64,000 nucleotides of DNA from Hymenolepis diminuta (GCA_900708905.1 CAADRB010000011.1:950296-1014295), one strand, 5' to 3'; positions 12,780 through 24,479 are shown, numbered from the stretch's first letter. Notes: a model not told the origin generated them from the letters alone. Made by a program: numbers and translations.

Positions 12780-13410
12780 GAACATATAATAAGCTGGAAG
12801 GTAAGGTTAAATAGCAGTGGTTCTTCTTTTGAATGCTGTCGGACTCCCCTTTGCATTTTGACGGTATTTGATAGGCCTCAAAGTCTGCCCACCCGTGTTG
12901 AGAGTAAGGTCTTCGTACCGGGTACAACGTTTTAGAAGCACAATCAGATGCTAAATTATTGCTCATACTGGAGGGTTATTAAATGTCTTCGTCAAGTCCC
13001 CAAAAATCAAAACAGTAGTACCGAATATTTCTTGATCAGTTGACAGTTCTTTACGGAGTCATATTGTGACCACTCAAGCTTTCCCATTAGATATGATTTC
13101 AATCTGCTATCGATTATCGATGCATAAAGCCTATAGACTGTATTCAAAAGAAAATTCCCCTATAATTATTTGGACCATTTATTTTGTATTTTCTCTTATT
13201 CAGCGAGACCACTTCTTCGTCTATCCATTCATGCGTGATCGATGGAACACCTTGCCAACAGTTACTGAAGACTTTAGGCAAATGAGCATTCAAATTTCTC
13301 TCTCTCGACTTCATAAGTTTGGTTATTATCCCATTAGGACCTACATTCTCAGTATCAGAGTTGGATTTAGCTACTGATAACTCTGATAATAATATCGCTA
13401 TCAATTCAGT
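12780..13410 (-). mobile_element. Non-LTR (LINE) retrotransposon RT fragment
   Basis: The minus strand from about 13,404 downwards reads AKSNSDTENVGPNGIITKLM, then LPKVFSNCWQGVPSITHEW and a NYRGI block, continuing after a frameshift at about 13,146 as LLNTVYRLYASIIDSRLKSY. This is the conserved N-terminal succession of LINE reverse transcriptases (GPDGI, IP..W, NYRGI, L..YK). Further downstream stops accumulate and the homology fades before the Ty3/gypsy RNase H relic on the other strand. The clade (RTE, CR1 or Jockey) cannot be decided by eye. Confidence 0.65.
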
Positions 13411-13838
13411 CGTTTTAATGGAAACTCTAAAATTAAACCTAGTTCAAATTTGTACCTACTTTCCCTACTTATTGTATTCTAGTTCTGTTCCGCTTCGATT
13501 TAAAACATTGTCTATAAACAAACCAGGCTTAAATTTGCATTAATCAATCAATCCAATTAAGTCGGTAAATTTTAGAACAAGTTGCAAGACTTAATGTTAA
13601 CATACATCAAAACCCAGAGACCACTAGTGGCAATAGAAAGGATGAATGTGGAAAATATTCATTTGATATATAGGCTAGGGATGTATCTCAGGATTCTTCA
13701 AGGTACCCTTATCCTCCATTGTTTTTAGAAAATTTTCTTGCATAAATTGAGCCTCAGTGTAAGAATTAATGGAGGAAGTAGATTTCGGATCTGTTAATAC
13801 AACATAAACATCTTAGAACAAAGTGGTTATAACAAAAA

Positions 13839-14170
13839 TGTTAAACTTCCAGGAGAAAAGTGGGATGAAATTGTTACATCTGGAAGAAACTTGGTGGCCA
13901 TTACCCAAAACAAAAGTTTAATTGAAGACAAAACTCTTCCAACGAGCTTCCTTCATTCGCAATTTGCATGGAAACAACTATTCACTGTTCTCAATGAAGA
14001 ACTTCATTTATTACAATCCCATTATCGGCTTAGGTTGGGCACAGCCTTTAATACCAATAATTATATTTACTGCCAATTCTGGTATTGAAGTAAATAATCA
14101 ATATGCCTATCCACCTTACACCAGATCACTGACATGGGTATTGATCGTTTTCAGGCGGCGAGATCCTTAA
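13839..14170 (+). pseudogene. Possible decayed coding exon of unknown origin
   Basis: Two overlapping open frames continue an apparently coding composition. One runs GEKWDEIVTSGRNLVAITQ from about 13.85 kb. The other, from 13,922, contains a hydrophobic stretch IIGLGWAQPLIPIIIFTA (about residues 35-52) followed by YAYPPYTRSLTWVLIVF. The second frame has an in-frame stop shortly before it. The hydrophobic part resembles membrane helices, but I cannot assign a family. It may be a relic of a membrane protein gene or chance. Confidence 0.2.
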
Positions 14171-14179
14171 ATAGACATC

Positions 14180-15790
14180 GTTAATGTTCCCTAATAGATC
14201 TCTCAGATGTTAGTTCATTATTAAATTTTCATTTAAATAATTATGCTTTCTACTGTGAAAGATTAAAAAAAGATACATTTAAATATTGGTGAAAAAGAAA
14301 GACAGGTATGCTTGACCACAACTGAACTTATGCATGACGATTACAATCAATGGGATTAGTGGATCTTCCATACAGACTATCATGTTCTCCATTCACAGAG
14401 TGATTAAAAGTGATTTTATTACACATTTCAGTGCCATTTTAATCATTACCAGCTAGAAAGTTTAGAAGTTTTGCGACGGTTTCAGCTTCCCGACTTCTTG
14501 AAGCGATTTCGGAGACTGCATTAATCAAAATTCCGATAAATTCATTGCACCAAGTTATCTAATCCCCCTTCAGCAGGATCAAGGTTCTGAAGTGATGCAG
14601 GAGGTATAAATTCAGAACATCTAACTGATGCTCTGTCGAGGTAACAAGAACCTGAATACTCGTCGTAATGAAACATGCCATTCTTCATTTTCTAATGATT
14701 TTCAAATGACGCACAGATTTATCCACGGTTTTATTTTTGCCCATTACAATAAGCCACGCAGTTAATTTCAAGGTCTACCAATTATAACTCCATTTCAGCC
14801 TGGAAGTTTTGTACTTAAGCATCAGCTACAATATTTAAACAGTGGTGCTTCTGGTGTCAATAACCCTTAGGGTAGATTTGAAAAGAACATTTTCGGTCAA
14901 TTCAGAATGCCGAGCTCAAAACTAGGAATCTTAAATAGTTAATTTTACACGAAGAAATTAACTATTAAAATCTGACCTTACTGTCACTAATTGAATTTAA
15001 AAATTTTCCTCCAACTAGCTCCCGGAATTCTGTGATAAATTTACTCAGCCTTGCCGAGACGGAACTATTACAGGTCATTCTCTGAATTTGAAATGGGTTT
15101 TCTGACTCGATATTATGCTGGTCCAACATTGCACAACACTCAATACCAATCTGAGTGTTAGTATTTTACAAGGACATGGAAGAAAAGAATTTGGTTGGTA
15201 TTATAAAATTAATCGAAAAGAATATCTCTGTGTTGTAAAGTAAGTTGGTTCAGCTCTACACCAATCACTTTTGAGTAGATGAAAAACATTTCAATTAGAA
15301 CAAAATATAGATGTGATGGCTAAGATTAAGATGGCGACAGTCATTTCTTAAATCTAAAATGACTATTTCCTGTATAAAGTTATTTCAAACTTTAAACAAG
15401 ATTTCGACAATATTTTTCGAACTCATTGAAAAGGAAATCAATAGCGTAGGTATCTATATGCAAACATCTACACACATAGTAGAGTCGCCTTAAGGTATTC
15501 TAGTCGAGACTCTATCAAGCCTAGTCATTTCTGATCACCAGGCGTTGATTGATATCTGAAATCTGTATCATCTCCCGTCAAATGTGAGACATCCATTCTG
15601 ACGATTCAAGAGGACCCGTTTGTTTAGTTATGGTGCTATTGAGTGTCTGTGCATTTCTTCAAAGAACCCTTGAAAGACTGTTCAGTATCTGTTTGGCACA
15701 CTTTAAGGTCTATTAAAGATTAAAACATATGAGAATTATTTTGAAGAAAATATTATTGTCCTAGAGGCAGTAAGTAGTAAAAAAGTAGTA
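14180..15790. other. Intergenic DNA, nothing recognised
   Basis: No long open frames or repeats that I can pair with other parts of the window. Confidence 0.35.
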
Positions 15791-15919
15791 AAGATAATTG
15801 CGTTTGGTACATTTCATGGAGGAATGGTATGGCTTGTGTTTATATATGCTTTTCTCTTTAAACTCCACTTTGGGACCCCGATTTTTCCAAACTGCGACAA
15901 TATTTCAATCGTCTTCCAG

Positions 15920-16227
15920 TGCTGACATTCAAGGGATGTCTTCCGATGACACTGAAATGATTGCTGAAACAAATGAGGAATTATTTCAATGGCAACTAAA
16001 AAGTTCTCTTCAGTTGTCAGCATTTAATGCGCACGTAGATAGCGCAAACTCTCTGTGCAAAGACAAACTAATAATTATTGGAGGTGAAATATTTGTATTC
16101 CTGATTGAAAAACTTTTGGAATTCGCTAATCTAAAAATTTTCGTAGCACATCATCTGTAAGTTTCAGCCTACTCTTATCTTTACCCCACGCTTACTTTTA
16201 CAGGCACTCAAATGCTTGTTTTCATTA
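15920..16227 (+). CDS. Candidate exon pair of an unrecognised gene
   Basis: A strong acceptor (CAATCGTCTTCCAG, ending 15,919) opens an acidic segment, ADIQGMSSDDTEMIAETNEE, then DKLIIIGGEIFVFLIEKLL. It ends at a strong donor GTAAGT at 16,157. A 47-bp pyrimidine-rich stretch ends in TTACTTTTACAG at 16,203, and the frame then continues seven residues to a stop at 16,226-16,228. Alternatively the upstream frame is open from an ATG at 15,798 and simply terminates at 16,160. No family recognised. The splice-site pair and the short intron size typical of this genome are the only support. Confidence 0.25.
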
Positions 16228-17069
16228 AGCTAGAAGAAATAGTAATTAGTTTTCCATCTTCCAATGTTTCCTCTTTGAATAAAATTGTAATTTCCCTTTT
16301 AATTCTCTCTCTGATAAAAGGCACTTTGTAAATATGTCCATTTGTTTAGGCCTATACCGATTGAGTTTTACTTTCTTTAGTACATGCGTGCTTACCATAA
16401 CGCTCCCTGTGCTCTGCTTTGGATTAGTGGTTGCCATATTAGCGAGTTTTCAAGACTGGTTTGTTCTGCAAAGATTACAACTGGAAAGTTATAACACATT
16501 CTATTATTAAAATATTTTCCTGAAGAACATTTAAGACATGAAAATTACCTTCTGAGAGCCCATTGGTGCTAACAGTGGTGTCTGTCCAATTTCGAGTTGC
16601 TTAAGTTTCCTCGATTGAGGTAATTTAAAAATGAAACCGAGGGCCTACATAGATGGGCTTCCACAACGAGTGCTGTAGGAGTCGTCAGCGATCAATCAGG
16701 TAATTCATTGGGGTTCGGACTCTCGAGATGACTCATCTAACTAGTCAGGACTACGCTCAAGACAATCTTGGTTTGAATAAATAGGTGCTCTATGGTTCAT
16801 TCTCCTTGTACATATATATAACTCTTAACATTGTTAATTAAGAGGAATAAAATGTATGTTGTTTTTTTTATGTGTCTTGGCTTCTGTCTATTTTAATTAG
16901 CTGTACATAAACTAAAATTGCTGTTGGCGGACATGGATTCTTTAGTGTACTTAATTTTTGTTGTAGCGCAAACAGATTGACTGAAATAGACAACAGGGTC
17001 AGAGTTTTCTATGAGTCAAGAAATAGCATTGAGGTTCTATGAAGGACACTGAACTAGGTAAATGGGAGG

Positions 17070-17426
17070 ATGCAAGTAGTGGTTTCGTGCCTAAATTCAA
17101 ATAACTGGATCACAATAATTAGATTTGACATGGCTAGCTCAGGATATGGGATGGAATTTCGCGGAAATAAGATGATTAAGCTACATTTTCCATACTATAT
17201 CGAAAAATGTCATAGAGAGGAATTTGACTGTGTGGTTTATATGACATCTAAAGGAATGGTAGGAAAATGCCGTAACGGCCGGTGGGTTAAAATGATGCTA
17301 TATTCACATCATAAGAAAGTAGAAAGGTATGATTTTGGGAATCAGATATTTAAAAGCGATTTTATACTTACGAGTATTTCAGGGATTAAATCTTACTCGT
17401 TAATAGAAAAATCAATCCCAACTTAA
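17070..17426 (+). CDS. Hypothetical single-exon protein, 118 aa
   Basis: This is the longest uninterrupted ATG frame of the 14-19 kb region. The product is basic, with a Cys/aromatic-rich middle (EKCHREEFDCVVYMTSKGM, then GKCRNGRW) and no signal peptide or membrane helix. An AATAAA at 17,433-17,438 lies only seven bases after the stop, as expected of a compact 3' end. TATA-like ATATATA is found about 250 bp upstream. I do not recognise the protein; it could be an orphan gene, a retained exon of a mobile element, or a chance frame. Confidence 0.3.
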   Translation: MQVVVSCLNSNNWITIIRFDMASSGYGMEFRGNKMIKLHFPYYIEKCHREEFDCVVYMTSKGMVGKCRNGRWVKMMLYSHHKKVERYDFGNQIFKSDFILTSISGIKSYSLIEKSIPT

Positions 17427-17439
17427 GTGCTGAATAAAT

Positions 17440-19730
17440 TGATGGTTTTCAGAGTGGAAATTTTATCCCATTATTCACAACCTTTGTCTCCTGATTTTAT
17501 GGAAAAAATTTTTCTCAAAATAAATAAGTTTTGATTAAAGGTAGCTTTATAAATTAAAAATGCGACCAATGGTCAAATTTCTGCTGATCTGGAAAAGTAA
17601 ATCTTTTCACATTATTAAGATTGAAATATATCGAAATCCAAAAGACACTAGGTTTGATTGTTTACACAGTGGGTAGTATAACTTCCTAAGGTATTCGTAT
17701 TTATTTGGACTTACATTTAATTTATTTGAATTTAAATTTGTTGGAGAGAATGGAGCATTCTAGAATATTTTAAATTTTAATGAATATAGAGTGTAATGGT
17801 CGATTTGATTATTTTGCCCCCAGTGTGTTAATGCTCCATTAAATCTGTATTTGAATATTCTTCCTTATCATCAGAACTTTCCACATCTTTCCTTGTCGTT
17901 GATTTAGATAGTGAATCTTGAGGTGACATTCGAGAATTCAAACACGGATATCCTATTAGAATTAAAGCTCAAGTAGGGAGATTCAACGTAGGTCGGGGGG
18001 CCGTGATAATATTGGTGCACTTTATAGGCAACGTCTTATCGTTTGCTGAATCAGTAGAGATTTGAATTCTTCATTGAATCGAACATTATTTATGTCTGTT
18101 CGGTGATCGACCTTGCACTCGCTCATTCTTCTCGACCAATCATCGACAAGAACCAATCAATTTTTTATAGCTCGACCAATCAATGCATTCGGTGTTAGCA
18201 CGTGTTAAATTTTCGAATTTGACCTGTTGGTGTTGAGAAAGGGTGCACACTCGATAATCAAGAGAGGAAAATGGATTAGATCGAGATTTTGTTAAAAAGA
18301 TAATGAAAATGCCTAAATGGACTGAAATGCCAAAGAATTTCTTGTTAAAATGGAACACCATTTTGTAATTTTTTCCTAGCATTATACAAAATTTCATCAT
18401 ACCTTCCCCATATTACTAGCCCAATCAATAAAATGAATAAGCTGTAGTCCAGGGAAGATCCCACTAATCTATACCAGTTAACTGATGCTCAATAGCTATA
18501 AATGCGAGAGTTACACAGCTAACTTATCTGTTAAATTTTTGTTACCGCTCATGTACGCCTTCTTCTGTCATCCGACACTTGAATAAGGAAATGCGAATGA
18601 ATACAACCCCTTTCCCCTAAGAGTAAACACCGACTACATCAATTTTAGTTATCACATTGTATTCCATTTTCTGCCAAATACTACCAAAAGTCTCGAGCAT
18701 AGGTTATGGAGATCTTAACCAAGATTGAAGTAATACAAAAATATTGGAATATATCTATTACAAAGTCAGGGATTTGATTCTCTATTTCGAGTTGTGCAAT
18801 ATTTTAGTGGGTAGTTCCCCGCTTCATGTTCAAAAATTCAATTTTCATGATCTCTCTCGAATTATTGAAGAAATTCCTTCCCAGAATATCCGTGCTTGTT
18901 GATTTGTAAATTATTCGGAATAATTGGTCTTTTTACTTTAAAGGGTAAAAGATCAATATAATCTTACTTTCTTATCACGATTATCTCTATAATGGATAAG
19001 AGAATCTCTGCTCTCTATTTCTAAACCCGATAAGTCTCATGTACAATTCTTATTACTTAAGTTTGCATCTGCATTCAATATCGGTAAATGAGGATGATTA
19101 AAAAATTCAAGAAAATAAAGAATCTGCAGAAATTTCAAATATACGTTTGATTTCTCCTGCGTTATTGTATTCAAGGTTCTTAATTATAGTTTACCTTAAT
19201 CTAGTTGCATTAGATTTCATTTAAGAAGTTTATAATAATTTTTTAATTTCTAATTAAAATCGATAATATTTAAACTACTTTTGATTTTATCATTTTGACA
19301 GTTTCCTTGAGACCTAACTTTATTGGTTTGTTTTTATTTACCCAATTTTAAAGAAAAGCATCTTGAAAACTTTCACTTTTAATGCTTCATAGGGAAAAAA
19401 TGAATCCATTTCTCGAAATTATTCTAAATTATTCTGAAAACATTTACTTCTCCGAATGCCTGCTAATACCAATATCTTCACTTCAATGAATATTTGTCTA
19501 ATATTCCTAAGCATATATTCAAGGGCACAAACCTATGGAATGTTACTAGATTACTAAATTAAAAGGGATCATATTGTGATAAAGGTCTCAATAACGATCT
19601 TCAGTTATATAGGAAATTATGGAGGATCACAAGGCGTCAATATTACGAAAACCACATTAACCCGTTGCTGGTTCCAAAATCTCATAGCTTTATCAGAGAG
19701 AGCAGACTAATCCTACAGAAACGATCCCAT
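17440..19730. other. Intergenic AT-rich DNA, nothing recognised
   Basis: Only short open frames, for example the reverse frame at 18,140-18,400. A locally repeated CTCGACCAATCA occurs near 18,134 and 18,172. Confidence 0.35.
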
Positions 19731-19734
19731 CAAC

Positions 19735-20360
19735 ATGCCAATCTCTTTACAACCTCCTTCACCGTCTACTAAACTTCAAACCATCAACCATATATTGCAG
19801 CACTCAGTCCTACCAAAAGCAACACTCACAAGGAAACATAACACTCGCGACCTACTTGCAGTTAATAATAAGTCAAAATCCAACATGAAGCTGATGTCGA
19901 AAGAAGGGATTTTCCAGAAATGCAGCTCCGAACCGCCACCAACCACTTTCAGCTACTTACTGCTTGCAAACCTGAATACTTCTTCCCGGATCGCAGCGGT
20001 ACTAAAGACTCAGAAAGCATTGGCAGATTGAAACCGGCCTATTTAGAACTCCCGGATGTAAACCCTAATTCTATACTTCATGTACCTTCCCCTGTTGTGT
20101 CTCCCGATAATGCACACCCATCCAGTACTCGTGCTCAGTCCTCCTTTAAAGATACCGTGCAATCTTCCACTCCCTCAGTAAGTCCTCACTCCAAAACACT
20201 GTTAAATCTATCACTCCACCTTCTTGCATATCTCACTCTCTCACTCTCTTTGCGGTCTAAGAGTTACCTTTCCTTCCCGAATGGCCGAATATGTACAAAA
20301 ACTAATTATTGAGCGTTTTTTGCCTATTAGTGATCTAACAATCCTCTAGGAGGAGAGTAC
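19735..20360 (+). mobile_element. 3' end of a Ty3/gypsy pol (integrase C-terminus) with polypurine tract
   Basis: In the frame near 19.92-20.06 kb the peptide FFPDRSGTKDSESIGRLKPAYLELP is recognisable in part: the DRSG...SI.RLKPAYL block is the conserved integrase C-terminal end of flatworm-type Ty3/gypsy polyproteins. LQPPSP upstream in another frame (about 19.745 kb) corresponds to the LQ.PY segment that precedes it, so a frameshift separates them. Downstream of a Ser/Thr/Pro-rich tail, AGGAGGAGAG at 20,349-20,358 is a polypurine tract directly before the LTR at 20,361. The rest of the element is missing, so it is 5'-truncated. Confidence 0.8.
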
Positions 20361-20726
20361 AGTGGAGTTCACAAAGCTAAAAACGCTGATTGAATCACGT
20401 GTGCTAGAATAGTCTGGAAAGTGCGGTATGTAACCGGTCGCGTAGAGAACAAGCACGGACGTGTGTGCAGAGACCTCCTCAGTCAATTGGCAATAAAGAT
20501 TCCTGCAGCCCAGCGTGGTTTTGTATTTAATTACTAAGCTTTTGACAACGACACACACGTATAGTTTAGCAATAGACCCTCTTTACTTAACATTTTACCA
20601 CTTTGGACATAGCTTAGCTAATTTTGGGAGCAAATTGATAATAGGGGACTCTGATAGATGCTATTTGGACTGCTTGGGAGGATTACTTAGGTGTAGTAAA
20701 AAGACAATGGTGTAGCATGCGCTACA
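20361..20726 (+). mobile_element. 3' LTR of the Ty3/gypsy element
   Basis: It aligns along its length with the solo LTR at 31,709-32,038 read in reverse. Shared blocks are GTGGAG.TCACAA, TTGAATCACGTG, GCTAGAA..GTCTGGAAAGTGC, GCGTGGTTTTGTATT and GGATTACTTAGGTGTA. It begins AGTGGAG (the expected initial T is A) and ends GCTACA at 20,726. It has TATGTAA at 20,427-20,433 where the other copy has TATATAA. The segment GGTGTAG is duplicated near the 3' end (about 20,692 and 20,709). The HSE-like GAA-GTC-GAA cluster lies at 20,407-20,419. Confidence 0.8.
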
Positions 20727-20729
20727 AAA

Positions 20730-21418
20730 TATAGATCATGGAATTTGGTGAATTCAAATTCGTACCCACTGATCATTTTTGTAAGTTTTAATTAGATTTC
20801 AGCAGAACATTGCAAAGCAATCACTTGGCAATTTTAATAAGAATCGAATCTGCTTTTCCCAATTGATCAAGGGTCTTATAACTTCAAATCCCACAATTAC
20901 TGAAGAAAAGAAAGCGGATTTCAAATTTTGAACATTTTGGTCCGGAACCCAATCATTTTTTCATCGAAAAGTTGGAATACTTGCCGATTTGTCATAGCTT
21001 AAGTGCTTGGAAGTATTCTATTTTCTTGAAACTAATTATACTGACATCTGCATGGAAATTACAGATAGTGATTCTCTAGAGTGAATATTTACATTCGCTT
21101 CTCTCTTCTTAATCTTTCGAATCACAAGTCAGTTTGCTTTTGTCTGAAATTAGAGGAAGGCACTCATTTGAATTCGCCAATTTTAAACAACTGACATGAG
21201 ATATCATTTTAATTTCGGGATTTAAAACCTTTTGGTAGGTATGATAATACAAAATTATGAAACTTACAGTGTTTAGAGTTATCCAAAGTGTAAATTTGCA
21301 TGTATCTGCAGGACAAAGACCGATAGAATAATAATTATGCATAGAACTTCGCATAAACATTCAAGTCAGCAGTTTCAGTTAACAACACGGAAAAAGACAA
21401 AAGACCAATAAATTTAAA

Positions 21419-21422
<4 letters not shown>
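20730..21422. other. Intergenic DNA, nothing recognised
   Basis: No coding or repeat signal identified. Confidence 0.35.

Positions 21423-21464
<42 letters not shown>
21423..21464. repeat. Microsatellite (AT)15 followed by (GT)6
   Basis: Thirty bases of uninterrupted AT dinucleotides run directly into twelve bases of GT. Confidence 0.95.
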
Positions 21465-21677
21465 TAACAAACCTCTGCTCTCAATCGGTATCGGCTTAAA
21501 CAAATAAGAATAATTATCAAGTGTCTTTTATCGATGGGGAAATAAGGAAAGAAATTACATTTTTATTCATAGAAGAAATATTGGGAGCGGGGGAAAATGA
21601 TTATCATTTCCTCTAACAAGTACTTTTTCAAATCAAGTAAAAGATATGTACGAAAGAAAAGAGTATGTGTAGCATTT

Positions 21678-21830
21678 ATTAGGTGGTGCAGTGGTCATAA
21701 GATTAATGCCCACTGGCATACACCCATCGTTAATGGCAACTTACCACCCTGACTGATTCTGGCCAATAAAAGGAATGATAAAAGTTAGCTACTCATAATA
21801 GCGACTCCAGAATACTGTCCTTTTACCTAT
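21678..21830 (+). repeat. Possible SINE with tRNA-like A box
   Basis: TGGTGCAGTGG near 21,684-21,694 fits the pol III A-box pattern TRGYNNARNNG. An identical 11-mer recurs near 22,311, where GATTCCAGG follows. Downstream sequence does not align well with the main SINE family below, so this may be a separate family. Confidence 0.35.
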
Positions 21831-22687
21831 TGAGTTTAATATTTTTCGAGAACACGTTGTTCTGATGGTATTAATAGTAGTTTTATGGCGTGAACAGACA
21901 TGTGACCTGAGTGAATGCAATATCGATTAGACATAGTTTCCATTACCTAATGGCCTGGAAGATAAAATCAAGGCTAAAAGCGGTAATAATGTTATTGATT
22001 AAAGTCTCTATTTTGATTCGTGCTATATTCCCGAAAATTATGTATTACACAAATTTAAGTCATGATTTGCCAATTAATTAATAATATTTTTCTTATAAAT
22101 GATCGCTAAATGAAACAGATTCATTTCTAATAATAATAACTGACAACACTATTAGTTTCAAATCCTTTCAGTATGCAACATGTTTTCTTTATGCAAGAAA
22201 TGATATCAGACGTTGAGATAAAATGGGACCATTTTTATTTAAGGCAATGCGCAAGGAATAATTCGGTGAAAATCGGAGGAGCAGGGAAATAAAATTCAAA
22301 CCGTCAATGGTGCAGTGGTTAATCCGATTCCAGGTTTTATTAGTTGTCTGTTTGTTTATAATTTTCTAATTTAAAATTTATATTTCTAAGTGATTATCAA
22401 TGTTTCCAGTATTCAGAACTGGTTAATTAGTTAATTAAATATGAGGGATTATTCATGCGGTCTTGATAAATCCATCTCTCCACAGATAGCCCTTTAAAAG
22501 ATATTAGATATATTAGATGGTATATCCTTTAAGGTTTCTTTAAAACAAATAGTATAGTTTTAAGGCGGATTTGGGTATTTTAATAAAAGTTGAGATAATG
22601 ATTGTTTTTACGGGTGATGAGGTGACTACCGCATTAGTCTGTATATTTAGAGGCTCGAGAATGCTGTGCATGGATGACGTATTGTTC

Positions 22688-22862
22688 ACAGTGGCCAATT
22701 GCCATGACGGAGGACATGGTTAGGTTCAGATCGGCGCATACCCAATAGGGGGAACGGCCAACCACATGGGTTAAGTCTATCTAATAATGAAGACTTTCAG
22801 AATTCGAGTCTCTCACCAGAAAGGCTCTATGATATCACTCTCTACTCAAGATAATTTAGTAG
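22688..22862 (+). repeat. tRNA-derived SINE copy
   Basis: It aligns with the copy at 24.66 kb: GCCATGAC.GAGGACATGG, GGCCAACCACATGGGTTAAG and the tail CCAGAAAGGCTCTATGATATC then CTCTACTCAAGAT. A degenerate B box (GGTTAGGTTCAGATC) lies near 22,718. The A-box end is poorly preserved. Confidence 0.6.
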
Positions 22863-23344
22863 AATTTTTCTCTTGTAGTTTTAAAATTTAAAATGTGTGC
22901 ATTCAGCCTTCTCTCGGCGACTAATTATACTTTTCAGGATACGTCGAGAAGAAACATATGATATCAGCTTAATTTTCGTCACATTAGAAATTCTGCTTAA
23001 TAATTAGCATGACCAGTCTTCAAGATGTTCAATCAAATTTTACTTAACCATACTGGAAAGGATTGAATTTCTCGATCGATTTTCTCTTTTCATTTGCAAA
23101 TCTGAATGCATTTTTATCTCACACAATGAGCTCTCTTCTTCATTCTTACTATATTAAACTTATTATTATTATAATTTTGACTATCTAAATTCTGTTGCTG
23201 TATAAGTTAATATGTAAATCATTTGAACTTCATTAATTCCTATCCCCTCCAATCATTTATAGACAACTAGTTAAATACCATACTCGCAAATCTACTATTA
23301 GATGTAAGCGTTCTACTTCCACTCATCTAGGAGGGAGAAATAAA

Positions 23345-23490
23345 ATCAAGGAGCCTTCTTGGTGAACAACTCGAATTGTGCCACCACGTCTTTATCCGCC
23401 ACACTTAACCAGTGAGTTTGACTATTCTGTTCACTGAGTGTGCGCAGATTGGTGCCGAACTCATGACTTCTGACTTCCCAGGGCTTCCCA
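23345..23490 (-). repeat. tRNA-derived SINE copy (inverted)
   Basis: The reverse complement contains GTCAGAAGTCATGAGTTCGG (B-box region), then CACTGGTTAAGTGTGG and the tail block CAATTCGAGTTGTTCACCAAG, in the family's order. Confidence 0.5.
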
Positions 23491-23532
23491 AGCTTACTAA
23501 AAAAAACCTTCACAATGCTGGAACTGGGTTGA

Positions 23533-23700
23533 GGTAGGTATTCTGAAGTCCCTCTTACGAGAAACTCGCATTATACCCCCTCTTCGGTTGACCAAAATTA
23601 ACTAGAGCGGCTGACCACCTATACCACTGAAAGAGCCCTGATTGCCGTCAATCTCGTGAACTCCGACTTGACAACTACGCCATCGGTTCACACTAGTATG
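23533..23700 (-). repeat. tRNA-derived SINE copy (inverted)
   Basis: The reverse complement starts GATGGCGTAGTTGTCAAG, where TGGCGTAGTTG fits the A box. A B-box-like GGAGTTCACGAGATT follows, and then a tail ATGCGAGTTTCTCGTAAGAG comparable to the neighbouring copies. Confidence 0.55.
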
Positions 23701-24422
23701 TTTACTGTTTCATACATAATTTCATAAAATTTTTCAGCACAGTAATTATACTATATTAAATAAGTAGTATAATTCTTTTAGAATGAGTATTTCATATGAA
23801 AACATGATCTTACTCAGAACATTGTGATCTTAAGCACATCCGCTACGAAGATCAAATTTCTGGATCGATTTTCTTTATTCATTTTTGTGTCTCAATGCTT
23901 TGTTACTAAATCTTCTTTCTGTCAATTCCTATTGTTCGTTCTTATAAAATAAAATCTTCACCCCTATAATTGATATACATATAGAAACAAAAAACAATGC
24001 GCACTCATTATGTTCTTCAGTGTTTATTTACTTTTTTCTTGTGCATTGCATTTTAATTTGTTATTAAAATTACTTCATGCCATCAAAAAGTGCCGGCGAG
24101 ATTAATCTATTAGAAACCCATTAATTCCCAATCTCATCTAACTAATTACAGACACCTGGTTGAAAATCACTCTTAAAAGAAACCGCCGTTGAAACAAGTC
24201 TAGTTGAGGGCGTTCCCACAGAGTGTGATAAGCGAACATTTGTAGAACAGTCATTAGTCATTTAGTGCGGGGGAAGGAGGGTGTTCTCATCGTTAAAACT
24301 GGTCTGACATAGTAGGCTAGGAGATAATGAAATAGCACGTCGTGGACGAAGTTAGGGCCTGTGGATCTTTTCTACTAACAATTTTTTCCATACCCAATAA
24401 AGTGCTGATTTAGTAGCTACAG

Positions 24423-24479
24423 ACACGGCGAAATTATTTATGTTTTATTGCCAACAACAGGGTTGGTATTTCGCCGTGT
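24423..24479. repeat. Perfect 12-bp inverted repeat with nested stem
   Basis: ACACGGCGAAAT (24,423-24,434) and ATTTCGCCGTGT (24,468-24,479) are exact reverse complements separated by 33 bases. Inside, CCAAC and GTTGG can form a second stem. GC-rich arms in AT-rich DNA make chance less likely. It could be an RNA hairpin or the core of a small inverted-repeat element. Confidence 0.8.

Noticed and set aside
21423..21464. AT/GT microsatellite as a possible regulatory or origin element
   Set aside because: Ordinary simple repeat with no adjacent gene.
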